Shown here piece after piece: positions 22,922 to 36,836 of a stretch of DNA of 64,000 nucleotides. The DNA is taken from positions 1,054,001-1,118,000 of the forward strand of contig CADCSX010000007.1 in assembly GCA_902805475.1 (NCBI GenBank), in the 5' to 3' direction. Origin of the DNA: Entonaema liquescens. Lineage: Eukaryota; Ascomycota; Sordariomycetes; Xylariales; Xylariaceae. The notes under the pieces were generated by a model that was given only the letters and a program-made list of their open reading frames with translations, did no database searches and was not told the origin of the DNA. Position 1 is the first letter of the stretch, and each line of letters starts with the position of its first letter. The translations under genes were made by a program, and so were the position numbers.

Positions 22922-24939
22922 ATGGCGACTTCTGAAAGCCGTAAGAAAATATTGTTCGACGACAGCGACGACGAATCGGACGGAGGTGTTAAACTACAAA
23001 TCAACTCGGAATATGCTAAAAGATTTGAGCACAATAAGAAGCGTGAAGAATTACAAAGATGTAAGCAATGATTCTCTATCCTCTATTTTGGCCTCTTAGC
23101 AAATCTAACTAAATAACTTCAGTAGAGGAAAAGTACAAGTCTAAACAGGCCAATGGGAACAAATCAAAAGAAGACGATGAATCCGATTCCTCCTCGGATG
23201 AGGAAGAAGATGAAAACGGCTTCTTAGCGACGGAAGACCTCGATGCCCAGATCTCTGCTACGCTACAAGCAATCAAGAATAGAGATCCTCGTGTATACGA
23301 TGGAGAAACTACGTTCTACAAGCCAATCGACGAAAGTGCCGTTACGGAGAATGCTACGGTAAAGGAGAAGAAAGAGAAGCCTATTTTCTTACAAGATTAC
23401 CACCGAGAGAAAATTCTGCGCGGAGATACCGGAGCCGATTTTGACGATGAGCAAAAGCCTCCGCGAACCTATGCACAGGAGCAGGATGACCTGAAGCAGT
23501 CCATCAAAAATGAGATCAAGGCGCAGTTAGGCGCAGAAGATAGCGCGGAGGATAGCGACAGCGACGAGGATTTCATCAAAGCTAAAGAAGGAACTAGATC
23601 TGCTCCCGAGCAAGGCATTCACCCGTCTAGGGCTACCAAGATCAAGGCTCCAAAGCCCGATCTCTCAGACGCGGACAAGAACCCAGAGCTTTTTCTATCA
23701 AATTTTATGGCGGCCCGCGCTTGGGTTGAAGAAGATGCAAATGATTGGCAGGCCTTCGAATCTGACGACGGCGAAGACGACAAAGCAGATGAATGGGAAG
23801 CAGCATATAATTTGCGCTTCGAAGACCCCAACAAGAGCAACGAAGTTTTGAAGTCATATGCCCGTGATGTAGTTGCAGCGCGCTCAGTCCGACGAGAAGA
23901 GAAGAGCATGCGTAAACGTCAACGAGAAATGGAGCGCGAGAAGAAGGAAGAAGAGAAGCAAAAAAGAAAAGAAGAAAGGGCACGACTACGTCGCCTTAAA
24001 CTTGATGAAGCCGAGGAAAAACTGAAAAAGATAAAGAAGGCTGCGGGTTTATCCGGCAAGACGCTAAAGGACGAGGAATGGCAGAAGCTACTCGAAGATG
24101 CCTGGGAAGATGACAAATGGGAAGAGCAACTGAAGAAGACATTTGACGACCAGTATTACGCTGCGGCCGAGGAGAATGTGTCTGATAACGAAGACGATGC
24201 CGAAGGGAAGAAGTCAAAGAAGATCAAAAAGCCTAAATGGGACGATGATATTGATATCAAGGATCTCATTCCCGACTTCGAGGACGAGGAACGCCCTAAT
24301 ATCACTTTATCCGATGATGAGCATAACGAGGAAGACGAAGACGAAGACGAAGAAGAAGAAGCGCCATCAGCTAAGAGACAGAAGACTGGTAAACAACGCA
24401 AGCGAGAAAAGCTCGAAAGCCAAAAAGCAGTACGGCAAGAGCGAGCCAAGCTCGAGGCGTTTGTTGACGCGAAGATGGACATTGATGACCCGGAGATCCT
24501 AGCCGGTAGCTCATCAAAGAACCAAGGACTAGGACTAGCGCGTTTCTCCTACCGCGAAACGCGACCCGAATCTTTCGGACTCACTACGCGCGACATCCTC
24601 ATGGCGTCAGATGCCGACCTCAACGAATATGCCGGTCTGAAGAAGCTAGCGCACTTCCGTCCGGAAGACAAGCAGAGCAAAGACCGCAAGCGACTCGGGA
24701 AGAAGGCCCGCCTAAGACAATGGCGTAAGCAGACCTTCGGCCCCGAGTTTGAGAGAGAACCGCCTGCCTTCAATCCCGGCGCCTTCGCGGACGGCGAGGA
24801 GCAGCCCAAATTTGAGATGGAAAACGGAACTGGTAATATAATTGAGGGTGGCTCCAAGAAGAAGCGCAAGAGGTCTAGGGCCAAGAAGAGCGCGAAGCAA
24901 GGAGAGGAAGACGATGCGGATGCGGTAGCTGAGGCGTAG
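22922..24939 (+). CDS. KRI1: Kri1 homologue, 40S ribosome biogenesis
   Basis: This is a 651-residue nucleolar protein of the Kri1 family, which partners Krr1 in early 40S pre-rRNA processing. Exons are 22922-23060 and 23123-24939, with a 62 bp intron near the N-terminus. The start reads MATSESRKKILFDDSDDESD, a standard Kri1 opening, followed by an INSEYAKRFEHNKKREELQ helix. The middle carries acidic tracts (DSDSDEDF, EDEDEDEEEE), PIFLQDYHREKIL, a long basic KKEEEKQKRKEERARLRRL coiled coil and the AAGLSGKTLKDEEWQ conserved block. The C-terminal domain includes FSYRETRPESFGLTTRDIL, DLNEYAGLKKLAHFRPEDK and KARLRQWRKQTFGPEF, ending in a basic nuclear-localisation-like tail (GGSKKKRKRSRAKKSAK). 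It is full length with no frame problem. Expression is probably coordinated with growth as for other ribosome-biogenesis genes, but no specific motif was identified. Confidence 0.93.
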
Positions 24940-26089
24940 ACGTGATTAGTAAAAAAAAAAAAAAATTTCTGTATAGTTTGGTTCCTCTCTTCGGCAGAGC
25001 ATCTCGGTAGATAGATTGATACCCTAGATCTTAATTGTCGCGCGAAGCAAACCAAAACCAAAAAAAGGGCGCAGAAACTCATCTCGATCTCGCATGCTAC
25101 TACTATGTAGGGGGTAAAGGCCCTTATGCAAGTCCCGTTCCCGCATCTCGAGCTAAGAGGGATCTGCTGGTGCTTTTGCTCCGCCGGGCTTAGTTGCCGT
25201 GTCCAATGTGGCCCGATGGGGTTCCAGACATCGTACCACTTGCATGGCGCAGGGCCCCGACCCGGCAAGGATGGGTTATATGTATATATAATAGCTATGA
25301 GCATCTCTCGCGTTCTCTACGTGGGGAGAAAGTTTTGGTTGTTCGAACAGTTGTCATTGCATAGCAAACAAGGTTTCCTCTTATTCTTGACTTTTCGATT
25401 TCTGTTTCCTCCGACATGTCCACCCAAGATATCTTCCCATCATGCTTGTATCAGGTGGTATCATATCCAGCTCGAACGATAATAACACATGCCCACATTC
25501 TGGCTCTTGAGCTCTGGCTACATATATAACATACAGACATGATCGCAAATTCAAAATTCCTCCCGTGTTGGGCATTTCAAAATTCCCGGCCGCACTAATA
25601 AACCCCCGACCATCCTTATCATAACATAGGTATAAACATATATAGACAACAACGAGCGCAAAGCTAGCAAGCCATCAGAACAAGGTAGGCCGGTGCTTCT
25701 ATAGGTCTCGCTTGCAACCATCCTTCCAAGAAATTCTTACCTTTCAACTCCGATACACCGTTTCGACCCGTCCTTTACAAGATATCATTCGCTCAGAAGG
25801 ACGCCGTCCTGGTCCTTTAGATGCTTTCCAAAATGTACAAAAAAGATACGTATGCGTCATCCGTCGAAGGAATATGAAGCTGCCGGTGTCATGGCACTTC
25901 TTCCTCCTCCAACCGTAAGAGAATATACTACATTGATGTAGGTGAGTGGGTAGGTAGGTATATATATCAACCAAATACCAAAACGGATATTTAGTATTGT
26001 GACACATCACAACATGATGTCAACCCTCACGAAGACAGGTTATCGAGGTGCACACGGAGTCACGGAAATATTGAGGCAACTCGGTTGTC
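24940..26089. other. Intergenic region between convergent Kri1 and Zn2Cys6 genes
   Basis: About 1.15 kb. An A-run of about 15 lies just after the Kri1 stop codon (24951-24965). One open frame near 25126-25482 has no domain or codon-bias support. The rest is presumably the 3' UTRs of both flanking genes. Confidence 0.45.
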
Positions 26090-29000
26090 TCATCGACCTC
26101 CCCTTCGGAGGCCCAATCCAGCACCAGGAGTGTGCACACCAGGGCTGAAAAGTCCAAATCCGTCAACACCGCCCATGCTGCCCAGATCTTGGCTTAGCTC
26201 TGGTGGCTCCATGTTGAATGGCATGAACCATGCAGAAGACGGTTCGGCAACAAACCCACCAGGCAACCCCTCGTGATGATGACTCGGCCCATCACCGGAG
26301 CCCCCATTGGATCCGTTTGCGTTATGTCCTCTATTTGAGCTACTTCCGTTACCCGCCAACGCGTCCCAATCCATAATAGCCTCAGGCCCGCTGATAGTCG
26401 AATGGTCTAATTGACCATATGCGTTGAATACTAGTTGACGATCTAGTTGTGGGAGTATACCTGCGGCATTATTTGAAAGGGACAGCGAGAGCAGATCCTG
26501 GTTATAGAAAGCGGCGTGTTGATGTCCGTGGCCGTGTTGGAACCCACCGACAGTGACAGGACTAATCGGCGATAGGGCATGGTAGTTCGCTGCTGCATTT
26601 TGTAAGCGTGCGTGTGCGAGGTTGGAATTGAAGGAGGTCGGCCCACTGGTTTGCCCGCCTAAACGAGAATAGTTGCGTTGTGCCTGGGCCCTCTGTTGTT
26701 GTGCGTGCTGAATGCGCTGAATCTGTTCGGGTATGCTAGCGCCGTTGAGGTCGGTTAGGAGGGGTTCGAGTTGTTGCTGTTCGCTACGTGAAGAGATGCT
26801 GCCCTTCTTCGCTATGGACTTCCGTTTCATCAAAGGTGGCCTGCTGGGTCCGGCATTCTCACGTCCCTCACCTGTGCTTTGTGGAGGCGAGAGTTGCGTG
26901 AAGAATTCTTCAACTGTGTGAAGTTCCGGTTTCTGCTCGAGCACTGCATCTTCACCGGTCTCCTTCTTTTTGAAGGAAGCCGGTTCAACAAATTCTGGCT
27001 GCGATACGCCGTGAGGGTACCGATCGAACCAGTCTCCGTACTGAAATATGGGCGAGGCTGCTGAGTTATCACCTGCTGGTGTACCTTGACGCGCAGCATC
27101 AGCGCATGTCTTATATTGCTCACGAAGGTTTTCTGCCATAAAGTGGAACATTCCCCAGTAGCGTTTCATCTTCGAGAGAAACTTCACATTGATAGCCAGG
27201 TTTTTCTTTGCAGCTGTCTCGACGGTAGAGTTGCCAGAGAAAATACCGAATATATGAACGGTGCTCGATAAGAATGCACAGTAACCCACAAAAGGCGCTG
27301 CAATCATGTAATGCTCGGCATCCTTTAGCAGCTCGGATATCCTATTAGCAGCGGCAAACGCCTTTGATCCCGCTTGTGTAATGAAAGTATTGGGTACGTC
27401 CGCTTTTGATAAGCCCGCAGGCGAAGACACGGCGAATCGGTTCATGAATAAGACATTTTGCTGGATCGAGATATGTAAAAATAAAAATTGGTTGGCCATC
27501 CCTTCTGTTTGGTGTAAATGGAGGTTCTCAGCGCTATATCTCAACCCATCTGGTAGCTTCTCGGCAAAGTCTTCTGCTTGTTTAAGTAGCACGGCATACT
27601 CAGAATCACCCTCCCACATCGAATGCTCATCCGAATCCATTCCCCCTTGGTTTAAGAAGTTTATTATTTTCCCCCACAGGGCAATGGCGCGAACCATGTA
27701 TGCTGCCACACCCATGTTATCCTTGGCGTCAGAGAGTTGGCCCTCGTCTATCGGGACTGGATGGGGAACCTGCCCTTGTAGATCCTCAGTAGGTCCTGGC
27801 ATATCAAGCTGGAAAAGCTTTTCTTTGATCGGCAGTTGAATCTTGACTGTCTCTTCTTTTATAAACATAGGACGGTCCGTTCCTGATGAGTTGAAGCGAT
27901 CCATCAGGAAACAAGCCCACATCGTTCGCCTTCGGATCTCTCGGTCGATAAAACTAAGCTGCTTCGTCGGGTTAAGGCGCATGGGATCGTACTCTAAGTC
28001 CTTATGCAGCTGTAATGCAAATGCCATTCGAGTGGCCTGACCACCTAGCGCCCAACTCCTCCCTCCATGGCACGTTCCGAATTCGTGCAAGCCGAGAAGT
28101 AGTAGGCATGTAAGAATCGTAATATTAGGCCACTCATAACGCCTCGTCACAATATCCCGAGCTGGAGCAGCCCATTCTTCTCCCCGGAGAAAATTGTTCG
28201 TCATGGCGAACTTTGGATGGGTGGAAAAGCGGGCAGAAATCGCGCAAACGGAAAGCACTAGAACTGGGGGTAAGGTGCCAGCTCTATTGATAATGATCAG
28301 TGTTAGTTTTTCATCAGGGGTAATAAAAAGACGTACTTAAGTTTCCTCATGAAGCTCGGTTTGTGAAGTAGGTGATAGGCCTGGCCATATATATTTTCAA
28401 AATAGACGTCTGCGAGATGTTCCTGTAGATCTTTCGGCGGTAACGCCTCAGCACCTTCATAGAGCAATTTGCTTTCCTCCGCTTCCTGTACCTGCAATGA
28501 GGTGGGCTTTCCGGAACCCTCCAGTCTAGCCTTAGGGCCATTTCTAGCCCAATGATCCAATTCCGCGCCGAATGCCTCCTCCGCTCCTCGTTTCTTAGCT
28601 GTCTGCTTCCCTGTGGGAAGAGTTCCGGGGATAGCGGGCTTTACCACGCCCCGGACAACGTTGCTGGATGTCGTATCCTGCTCTGATTTAGGTACGAGCT
28701 TAATAATCCGGTCCTCCATTCTCTTTAATCGCTTGTCTAGCATAGCCATATAGTCGGTCCTCGGAGCTGCCTTCCGCGTAGTAACCTTGTATACACAAGG
28801 GATCCGGGATCGAAGACAATGTTTACAAGCCGGCTTCTCTCCCGAACAACGTATCTTTTTCCTCCGGCAAGCGATGCACGCCAGGGGTAACCGCTTTCTC
28901 TCTTTGCCTGCCTTTGTTTTTAGTTCACTCCAGGCCGGTGCTGGATCGGATTTATTTTCCTTCAGCTTTCCCCCCAAATCGGTACCGTCGCCAGGTCCAC

Positions 29001-29517
29001 CCGTCGCTAATCCGAACTCATCCGACATGTTGTCTTCCAAAGAATTAGTACCAACGTGGACACTTTCTTGGCTCCCATCATCGGATCCGTCTATACTACG
29101 TCGTCTATTCTGCTGTGAAGGGTCAACCATGGTATAAGTAGTACTATGAGGACCTGAGGCGGTCGAATCCTTCCGCTCGCCAATTGATGAAATTGAACCG
29201 TGCCCGGGCGTAGCGAACAGGTCATTCGGGTGATCTTCTAAGGCGATCATCTGGCTGGCTTCGGGGATGTCTTGAAAGGGGAAATGGAAGTCTGAAAATT
29301 GAGAAGTGTCGATCAGACCGTGCGAGTTTGTATCATTCGAAAGGCCATCGTGGTGGTTATCTAAGGAAAACCCATTGAGGTCAGCCGGTTCAATCGAGCT
29401 GAGCTGAGGTTCCGATTTAGCAACGGGCTGGGAGCCATCAATATTCCCGGATGGGAAGGACTGGGCGTCAAGGTGAGATTGACTGGGTGACATTTCGGGG
29501 GCTAGATGGCCCTTCAC
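26090..29517 (-). CDS. Zn2Cys6 fungal-specific transcription factor
   Basis: This is a 1124-residue nuclear regulator on two exons (29517-28337 and 28283-26090) with a 53 bp intron. The binuclear zinc cluster has cysteines at residues 214, 217, 224, 231, 234 and 241 (CIACRRKKIRC, then CKHCLRSRIPC), spaced C-x2-C-x6-C-x6-C-x2-C-x6-C. The basic linker TTRKAAPRTDYMAMLDKRLKR leads to a short dimerisation coiled coil. The second exon opens the fungal transcription-factor middle homology region (LPPVLVLSVCAISARFS, then GRSWALGGQATRMAFALQLH and RRRTMWACFLMDRF). The tail is Q/N/G/H-rich and disordered, as in activation domains. About 200 acidic or polar residues precede the zinc cluster. Target genes are not deducible, and I could not assign it to a named regulator. 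A 7.3 kb gene-free region lies upstream. Confidence 0.88.
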
Positions 29518-30243
29518 GACCGCGGAAAGAGGGAAAGATCAACGACGCCCAACGTTACTCTCAACAGTCGATGAATTCGTTGCTATTTTTCTCTTTTTCT
29601 TTTCTTTCTATCTTCCTACGAAGACTCCACGCGAGCAACAAGTAGATCTCAGCCCCGCGCGACCGGATATTTCAACGTCGCGCCCTCAGCGGGCCCGGGT
29701 ATCAAAGAGAACAAAAACACCAGCGCTGTGCGAGAACGTATCATGACAGACAGGGAAAGGCAATGCGAAGGAGGAAGCCTCCGAGTAGATTGAAAAGGAA
29801 GGCTTTAGAGGTTTTAGTTTTGTCTACATACGACAGCGAGTAAAGTAGCGCTGGGAAGATGGTAGGTTAGTTAGGTAGTGTAACGGGGTGCGCAACCGGT
29901 TTAGATAAACGTCTTGTCATCAGAAAAAAGAAGAACTGCAGATTCACTCGATTGAGAGAGATTGAAAGATTGGAAACCGCTCTCCTTGCAAACCTTCTGT
30001 GGGTCTTCATTTGTGGATCTTCATTTGTGGGTCTCCATGCGTGTTCGGGCTAGCATTGTGGGGTAATGAAGCTAACCAGTACGGTTTAAGCTGATGGGGG
30101 CACTAATGTGAGTGGAACCCTTTAAAATGTCATGGGTCTGTGTACGTACATATGCGGAACCATGCCTACCTTACATGGTACAGCAGCAGCCCGTGCGTCC
30201 AAACCCGTTAAGAGATGTATTCACAGTAAATGAAAGTAATCGC

Positions 30244-30277
30244 ACACGGCTAACACACGGCTAACACATGGCTAACA
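30244..30277. repeat. 11 bp tandem repeat, three copies
   Basis: Three consecutive copies of ACACGGCTAAC, the last with one substitution (ACATGGCTAAC). The function is unknown. Confidence 0.7.
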
Positions 30278-32560
30278 ACACGCATCTATTCTAAGAAACG
30301 GACTAATGGTCCGCACAGTGCTAATAGAAGGACGGAGGGAGTGTTGGGGCCAAGATTGGTTGAAAAGCAGGAGTCGAGCAATACATAGTAGCTTAGGTAT
30401 GCTAGATACTATACTGATTATCACTTGACGTCGTAAATACATTAATACCAACATGTGGTTGTAGATAGAAAGTCATTATGGACCCTCCTATTGGTGAACA
30501 GCGGTCAGTTTATCCTGAGGACCCTAGCCTCCATCCAGCAATGATAAACTAGACTCTTCTGGCCAATGCCAACAGCAGAGTACCTGTCTTGCCTATCCAG
30601 CCAGCCACTAAGCCCTGCTGAGGGGATCTGTTGAACACGACGAGCTCAAAGTGGGTCTTTGGATTGGTGAAGATACCTTATGTAACACACATATGGGTAC
30701 ATGTGTATAGTAATGTGTCTAGATGTTATATGTACTCTACTACCTCCTAAATAGCGATAAGTTTGGAGAGGAAGGATGGTAACAATTGAATAGCTTCAGA
30801 TCCATGCATGCGTGACCTGCTAAAGAATTTGTCTATTTCAAATTGAATAAGTAGTTTGTTCGTAAACGTCTGTTAGCCTATGATGCCGAGTTTCCCCCGT
30901 CCGCTATATCGACTATTAGTACAGATGATGCGTATCTAATAATTGGCGTTAGCTTATTCATCCTCTAAATCAAGCTAGGGTTTATATGCAAGTGGGTTTT
31001 GCGGCCCGGCTTGTCTATGCAACCTACGGGGCGACTTAGTTGGGATTAATAGGTACTTACCTGTAGTTAGCTTATTTATGTATTTTAGTTACCCCCAGCT
31101 GTAGGGGGAACTCCAGGTCGTTTATCAATGCCTCGTGCCTCAGCTACATGTACGCCAGAAAGTACATAGATGTAAGTCTTGTCTATCGGATTAGTAAATT
31201 TATAATATATGTATACTAACATACGCCATATCCACATACAAAACTATAGTAGTATAGCGTCTTCGACTATAGTCCAAGACAGCAGTAGGAAGCGATTCAA
31301 AGCTATTTTTCCAATCTTGTTCAACTTTACACTAGATCAGACCTGCTTAGTCTTCCCTTACCTATAGCTTTAAACGGTCTCGTGCCACATCAGAGTTGCC
31401 AAACAGCTTCTTGGCGAGGATGTATGAGCAGCACGATCACAATCACAATACTCGTCCGGCGGTTCCAATGTGACCGAAGGGAAGCACCCCTCGAATATTT
31501 TTACGATTATACAATACTAACTGGATCTATATCCATGCCCATGTCGTCACGCCGCATTGGCACTTGTTCTGAAGTATTCCTATAAAGTGAAATTCATCCC
31601 CTCTATTCGAGGTGATATTTGAGAAGCGAGATTGATGAGTTGTTTAAGGTACTAGCAAATGCTAGCAAATGATGTTAGACGGATTGGTTCGCAAGTCTGA
31701 AATACTATGTATGTAAACCGACCCCATCCGATTGATAAATAATAGTGGATCTTAGAGTACTCCCCGCCATGTACCTACAGCTTTGGAGCCTCCGGGGTAT
31801 CATTAGCGTGTGGGGACTAAATATACTCTTGGCACCGTCGAGACCCCTGTTGGCTTACCAGGATTTCTAAGCCAGGTCAGCACGCACGACTTGCAGGATT
31901 GTCGGCGCGAGCTCTCTTAGTTGCTTCTGCATCCTCGGGGTAAGAACGCGTTATTTATCGAAGGGTGCATGATGGATGTGTTACTTACCTAGGAATAGGT
32001 ATCAATTTGGAGAAATCAAACGCTATCCTCAACATCCCCTTTTTTTCTGGGTTATCTACATCATAGCAGACGTAATGTAGAGTCGAAGAAATCATATAGG
32101 GTCGTATACCCGCCACGAAATCAATCGGACATTTTTAATCCATGACATTAATCAGTAAAGATTTGGTTAGTACATTGCTATACTTGGCTAAGCTTGTCTG
32201 TAGTGGAGCATGGGAACCTGGAAGATTCAGGGATCAAGAAAATATACCTAAGTGGGATCAAGACCTTGGAATTCTCTTAACTCTGATTGGCTATGTGCTA
32301 TACCTAGTACTTGTCTTCGGCCATAAAATATGTAAAAAATGGCCGGCCGTCAATTACAGTCACCCACGCCTACGCCCACGAGTTAACGTCCCTACCTGCG
32401 CTTGCGTGCAGCGGTGCACATTTTCGGCCGGGAAGTTCTAACCTTCCCCTCCCCCCCCTTCTCCAATTGCATGAACGAAACAAACCGTACTCGTTGTGTT
32501 TAAGGGAATAATTAAGATCTGATCTTTTGCAATCGGTCCCTCCTTATCCTCTTTTTAACT

Positions 32561-32755
32561 TATAAATGATATCAATAAGTGAATATCACCAAAACAAAAC
32601 TCCCACAACTTCTCTCCACTTCCCGAACATCATCCAATGTAGTGACAGTAACAGTAACAACCATGTCGTCTTACGCAACTATCGAAGCGACCTACCCCTT
32701 CGACAAATCATCCAGGCTTCCATTATTTATTACTCATTATTGCCCAAACGCTTAG
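32561..32755 (+). other. Candidate promoter and 30-codon small ORF
   Basis: TATAAAT at about 32561 is followed by a CA/pyrimidine-rich leader and an ATG at 32663 in good context (AACAACCATGTC). It opens a 30-residue frame starting MSSYATIEATYPFDK and ends at TAG 32753-32755. The arrangement looks like a fungal gene start. The product is tiny and unrecognised, and I could not find a supported downstream exon. A further 71-codon ATG frame starts at 32850. This may be a small secreted or orphan peptide, a decayed gene, or chance. Confidence 0.18.
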
Positions 32756-35700
32756 ATAGGTTGATGAACAATACCTTGACGTAAATCATGATGGCTAACA
32801 TAGTAATGAACTGACCAAGAGATTACAAAAGCTTATTCCTATTTATTTCATGGATGAGAATCAATTATTCGAAGAGCAGTGTGCATACATGAGACCCGCT
32901 TTAGCTGTGTACTCATCTCATAACAACCAGGCAGAAATGAAGCAGAAACAGGTTCATAAGGCTGACATAAATCAAGTGAGTGCTTCTATTACCCCCCAGA
33001 AGAGAAAGAAATTTAACGAAACCGAAACATGTATGATTCCTGTTTGGAGAGCTACCTTCCGATAGTCTCGCCCATTATGTCAATCCTCGTTTCGCTCATC
33101 TAGAGTAATTTCCGGACAAAATTCTGCATCATGGCTTATCTGCACGAAAGGTTACGCAAAGCCGCAGGACATATAGTCGCGCTTCATATTAACCCCAGTA
33201 AAAATTAATGTTGCATCCGCCAGAGCGAGCAAGTCCCGGGGAGGCTTTATTCCTCTCTCACCCATCAAGCATTTGTGCGCCAACTTTACTTGCATGTCGA
33301 TCAGTTGTATCAATGGGCCTCTCCCAGTATGGGGGCGGCAACCTGTATATCTCGGAATGTTACCATACATCTTCTTAACTTGGCTTGGCCACTCTCAGGG
33401 CCGCTAAGAAATCTACGTCCAATTCAGGGGTGGCGAAATCGGCGTCTCCTTCTCGCCTGTCATTCACATATCATAGACTCAAACCGATTTATCCCTACCA
33501 GCTTTGTCCTACCAAACAGCCAGAATCTCCCCTGATATTACAAAACAGAATACAAAGTTACAATCATATTGCTTGAAGTTTCTTAGGCACATATCGTCTG
33601 GGACTCCGGATCCGGAAGACAGCAACGTATCTCGTTGGGCCTTCAACTGTTCAACTCCAATGATAGATCCACTTACCCAAGCTCGCTAGCTGCCGTACCT
33701 AATCTACCCCCGCGTTGATGAAACTCCATATAACTACTACATATCTTAACAAGTATTCTACTTTACATTCTTGTATATGCGGACGCGTATGAAGCTCAGG
33801 GTCTCGATGATTAAGCTTCCTGACGTGTCCCAGAGCGAGGCGAGATGCGCATTTGTGGTAAGGTCTCACTGCATCATGTATCTCTTGTTTTGATGCCGAG
33901 ACTTATCCACGAACCGACGTTACGGATGGTCTCGTGGCACAGCTATCTACCGTAATGAAGGCGGCCAAAAATAATGCGAGGAAAGTAAAATAAAATAAAA
34001 AGAGGAAAGAGAGGATGCGGCCGAGACATCATCATACATACATAGACTCGGTCCTTTCGAGAAGAAGCGACGCCAGCTATGACTTGAAAACACCGAAAAG
34101 GGGAGGGGATCCCTGTTCATTCCGCTTAATGTGGACGATACGTATTTTGCCGCCGTTCCCCCCCATCCAGCTGCGCAGAATGGTCATGGAATGCTTCGAA
34201 ATTCCCGACATCTCAACATATTGCGGATGCAAAGCTCGGTAGCGAATTGGATATGATGGAAGAATAAAAGCCCCAGTATGCTTGGCGATGCTAGCGGTCT
34301 ACTATTTTGGTTCCGTTGCGCGACCTGCATTTTCAGGCGCCCCAGCCTTGCTGTTGAAGGAGGATGAACAACCGCGAAGGCCCCCAATTCAGCAGGAGAG
34401 CATTACTTAAGTTACTTGCGTGACTAGCAGAACGTATGCTATCCACCCTAAGTGATACGTCGTTAAGGTACCCTACCTATATATTCAACCTTGGGTAGTA
34501 TACGATGCTTCCCCATGGGGATATATTACTCCGTATCGGAGCTCCTCTTAACTTCCACCAACATAAAGCCGGAGAACCATTCGCCTTTGATATGTACTAA
34601 GCTGATCAACTTCGGAAGCAGCATAACATCCGGTTACTCTGATAAAGGATAAGCGGTTTATATCATCTTATTACATGTAGGATCTCATGTGTCAAAATTC
34701 GTAGCGCATACTCGAGTACCACGCGATATAGATGCAGTCTCATAACGACTAACTATAGTATCTATTTATCTATAGTAGCAATCATATAAATTATTGCTTG
34801 TCGAAAGATCGACCAAATCACACAAGGCCTTGCTTTCCCGGACTACCAAGATTCTCCATATAGAGGGAGGGAAGAGTCAAACGGTAAAGTATGCAACATA
34901 TCTCCACAAAGGAAGAGAAAAAAAAAACCATTTATGTTGTATCCTAATTTTCTGCTACCTTATTTCATTCATGTACGGTCGCGATTAACCTAATGCTACG
35001 TAGGCCCTCAAGATCTGCACCAGGCTACGAGGCGATCTCTGTGGCACGTTAGTCTACTCTCCCTAAACATGTGCTTTCGCTGTTTGACTCTGCCTCGCTG
35101 GCTTTAGCGAAAAATATAGCAAGACCATTTTCCGACACAAGCGCTTGCCGTGCCAAAAATAAAGGAAGCCCCGGTACAATTCAATGCTCGCTCTCATCTC
35201 ATTACTATTCCAGTAATTTAATGGAACCTAGGGTGAATCGATATATCTACTACTGACTAATGTACATAGGTGAGGAGGGAGTTACTCGACGGCTACGTTG
35301 TGGCATAGTAGTTGTATGACAGAGCACAACCGTTTACATCCACCACTGACAGAGGAGTTCTAAGAGGGTGTCACTACTCCCCACCGGCCGAACCATCCAC
35401 TGCCTAGCAATAGAGACGATGCATCCGGACCAGGGCTAGAACTCCAGAGGATATCACCTCGAAATGTGCAAAGAGGGAAAGGCGTAAAAAAAAAAAAAAA
35501 CTAGACCTTGAAGCATCTCGTGTTGCCCCTTGGTACCTGAACCGGATCTCGCAGTAATCGAGGGGATACCCATCGTAAATGGCTGAACAAGCAATATTTG
35601 ATTCTTACACAGCAGCCTACGCTCGCACACAGACACATTATGACGACTATATTACGAACCGAGGTCGCCGCCCCTCAGTACCTCTATTCAATCTCTAAAG

Positions 35701-36836
35701 AAGAGTTGTAGTAAGATTGTCCCGCTCACCGTCCCCTTTCACTATCGGCCCATTAGCAGACAGGTATTCGCCACGTGTATCACGATAGCCTCCTGCATCT
35801 AACAGGACAGACGGGCCTAGGCTCGAGCAATAGGATTACACGGATCGTAACGCTTCTTATACTTGCAGAATACGTGTCGTCGATATGTAGGCAGAACGCG
35901 TAATGGGGTCCAATACAGATAAGAGGTAAGGAACTCATATAGTTAGTGATCTTGAGCCTATAACAACGATGGGACGTATCGATGTTTATTTGTCGCTTAG
36001 GAACGCGTGTCAACGGCCCCTACTAAATTTGCAATGCAATACTCATAGGCAAGGCTCAGGAATCGAGATAATACTTGGTGAACACGAGGAAGGGGGACCG
36101 GCCGATTTCCTGCAAACTCTCATGCCCCTTTAGACTTGCTGCTCTCCTCTAACGTCACTCATATTCACTAGACACAGTTAGAATAGACGAGACGAATGCG
36201 GTTCAATTGCTCCTGGCTTAGTACTACTTTCTCTAGTTACATACCTTCTACCCCTAGATAGAAAGCAAAGCGGCTTTTGATGCACAGCCAGGCATATCGA
36301 GTACCTACCTACCTACTTATAACTCATGACAAAACTTGAGCCCGTAGTATCAACTTTGGCACTGGAACATGTTAAATCTACAATTATTAACAGCCATTAT
36401 GATACGTAGGAGATTAATCTACCAAAAATGCCATTTTCTAAATGCAAATTCATCTAAAAGTGCCGTTGAACAAAGCCTAGCACTCTTAACCCCCTCCCCC
36501 CTTTAGGAGCGCCCACCGGAACAACAACTCAAATAACAAACAGCATATCATAAAAATCACCGTTAGCAGCACACCATGAAACCAAAATGATTGTTCTGAG
36601 AATCATTAACTTAACATTATATACCCTAGAAAAAGCAAGTAGAGTATCCAGGCCCTAACTCCTGGCAATACAAGGAAGACAACAACAACAGCAAAGGTAT
36701 CTAGAGCTCTAATCTATCCACCTCCAAACGCCGCATCATGCCATGCCGTCCGTCTGACTCGAATCCCTCGATTCTCCTTGCTTGCCCCCCTTATAGTCAT
36801 TACTAGAAGACCGATAGCTAGCTAGCTAGCATCGGC

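Larger units (their letters stand above)
29518..36836. other. 7.3 kb gene-free interval
   Basis: No convincing coding gene between the transcription factor start and the separase stop. Composition is ordinary, not AT-collapsed, so it is not a RIP block. Minor items are an 11 bp repeat at 30244-30277, a 99-codon ATG frame at 32142-32441 with one possible membrane helix, and a TATA-associated mini-frame near 32663. None resembles a known family. It could contain long regulatory DNA for the transcription factor, non-coding RNA or lineage-specific small genes. Confidence 0.5.

Noticed and set aside
25126..25482. 118-codon open frame downstream of Kri1
   Set aside because: No domain, no codon-bias support, and it lies between two convergent genes in the expected 3' UTR zone.
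32142..32441. 99-codon ATG frame with a possible membrane helix
   Set aside because: No homology signal, no promoter features and only one hydrophobic stretch; not enough to call a gene.
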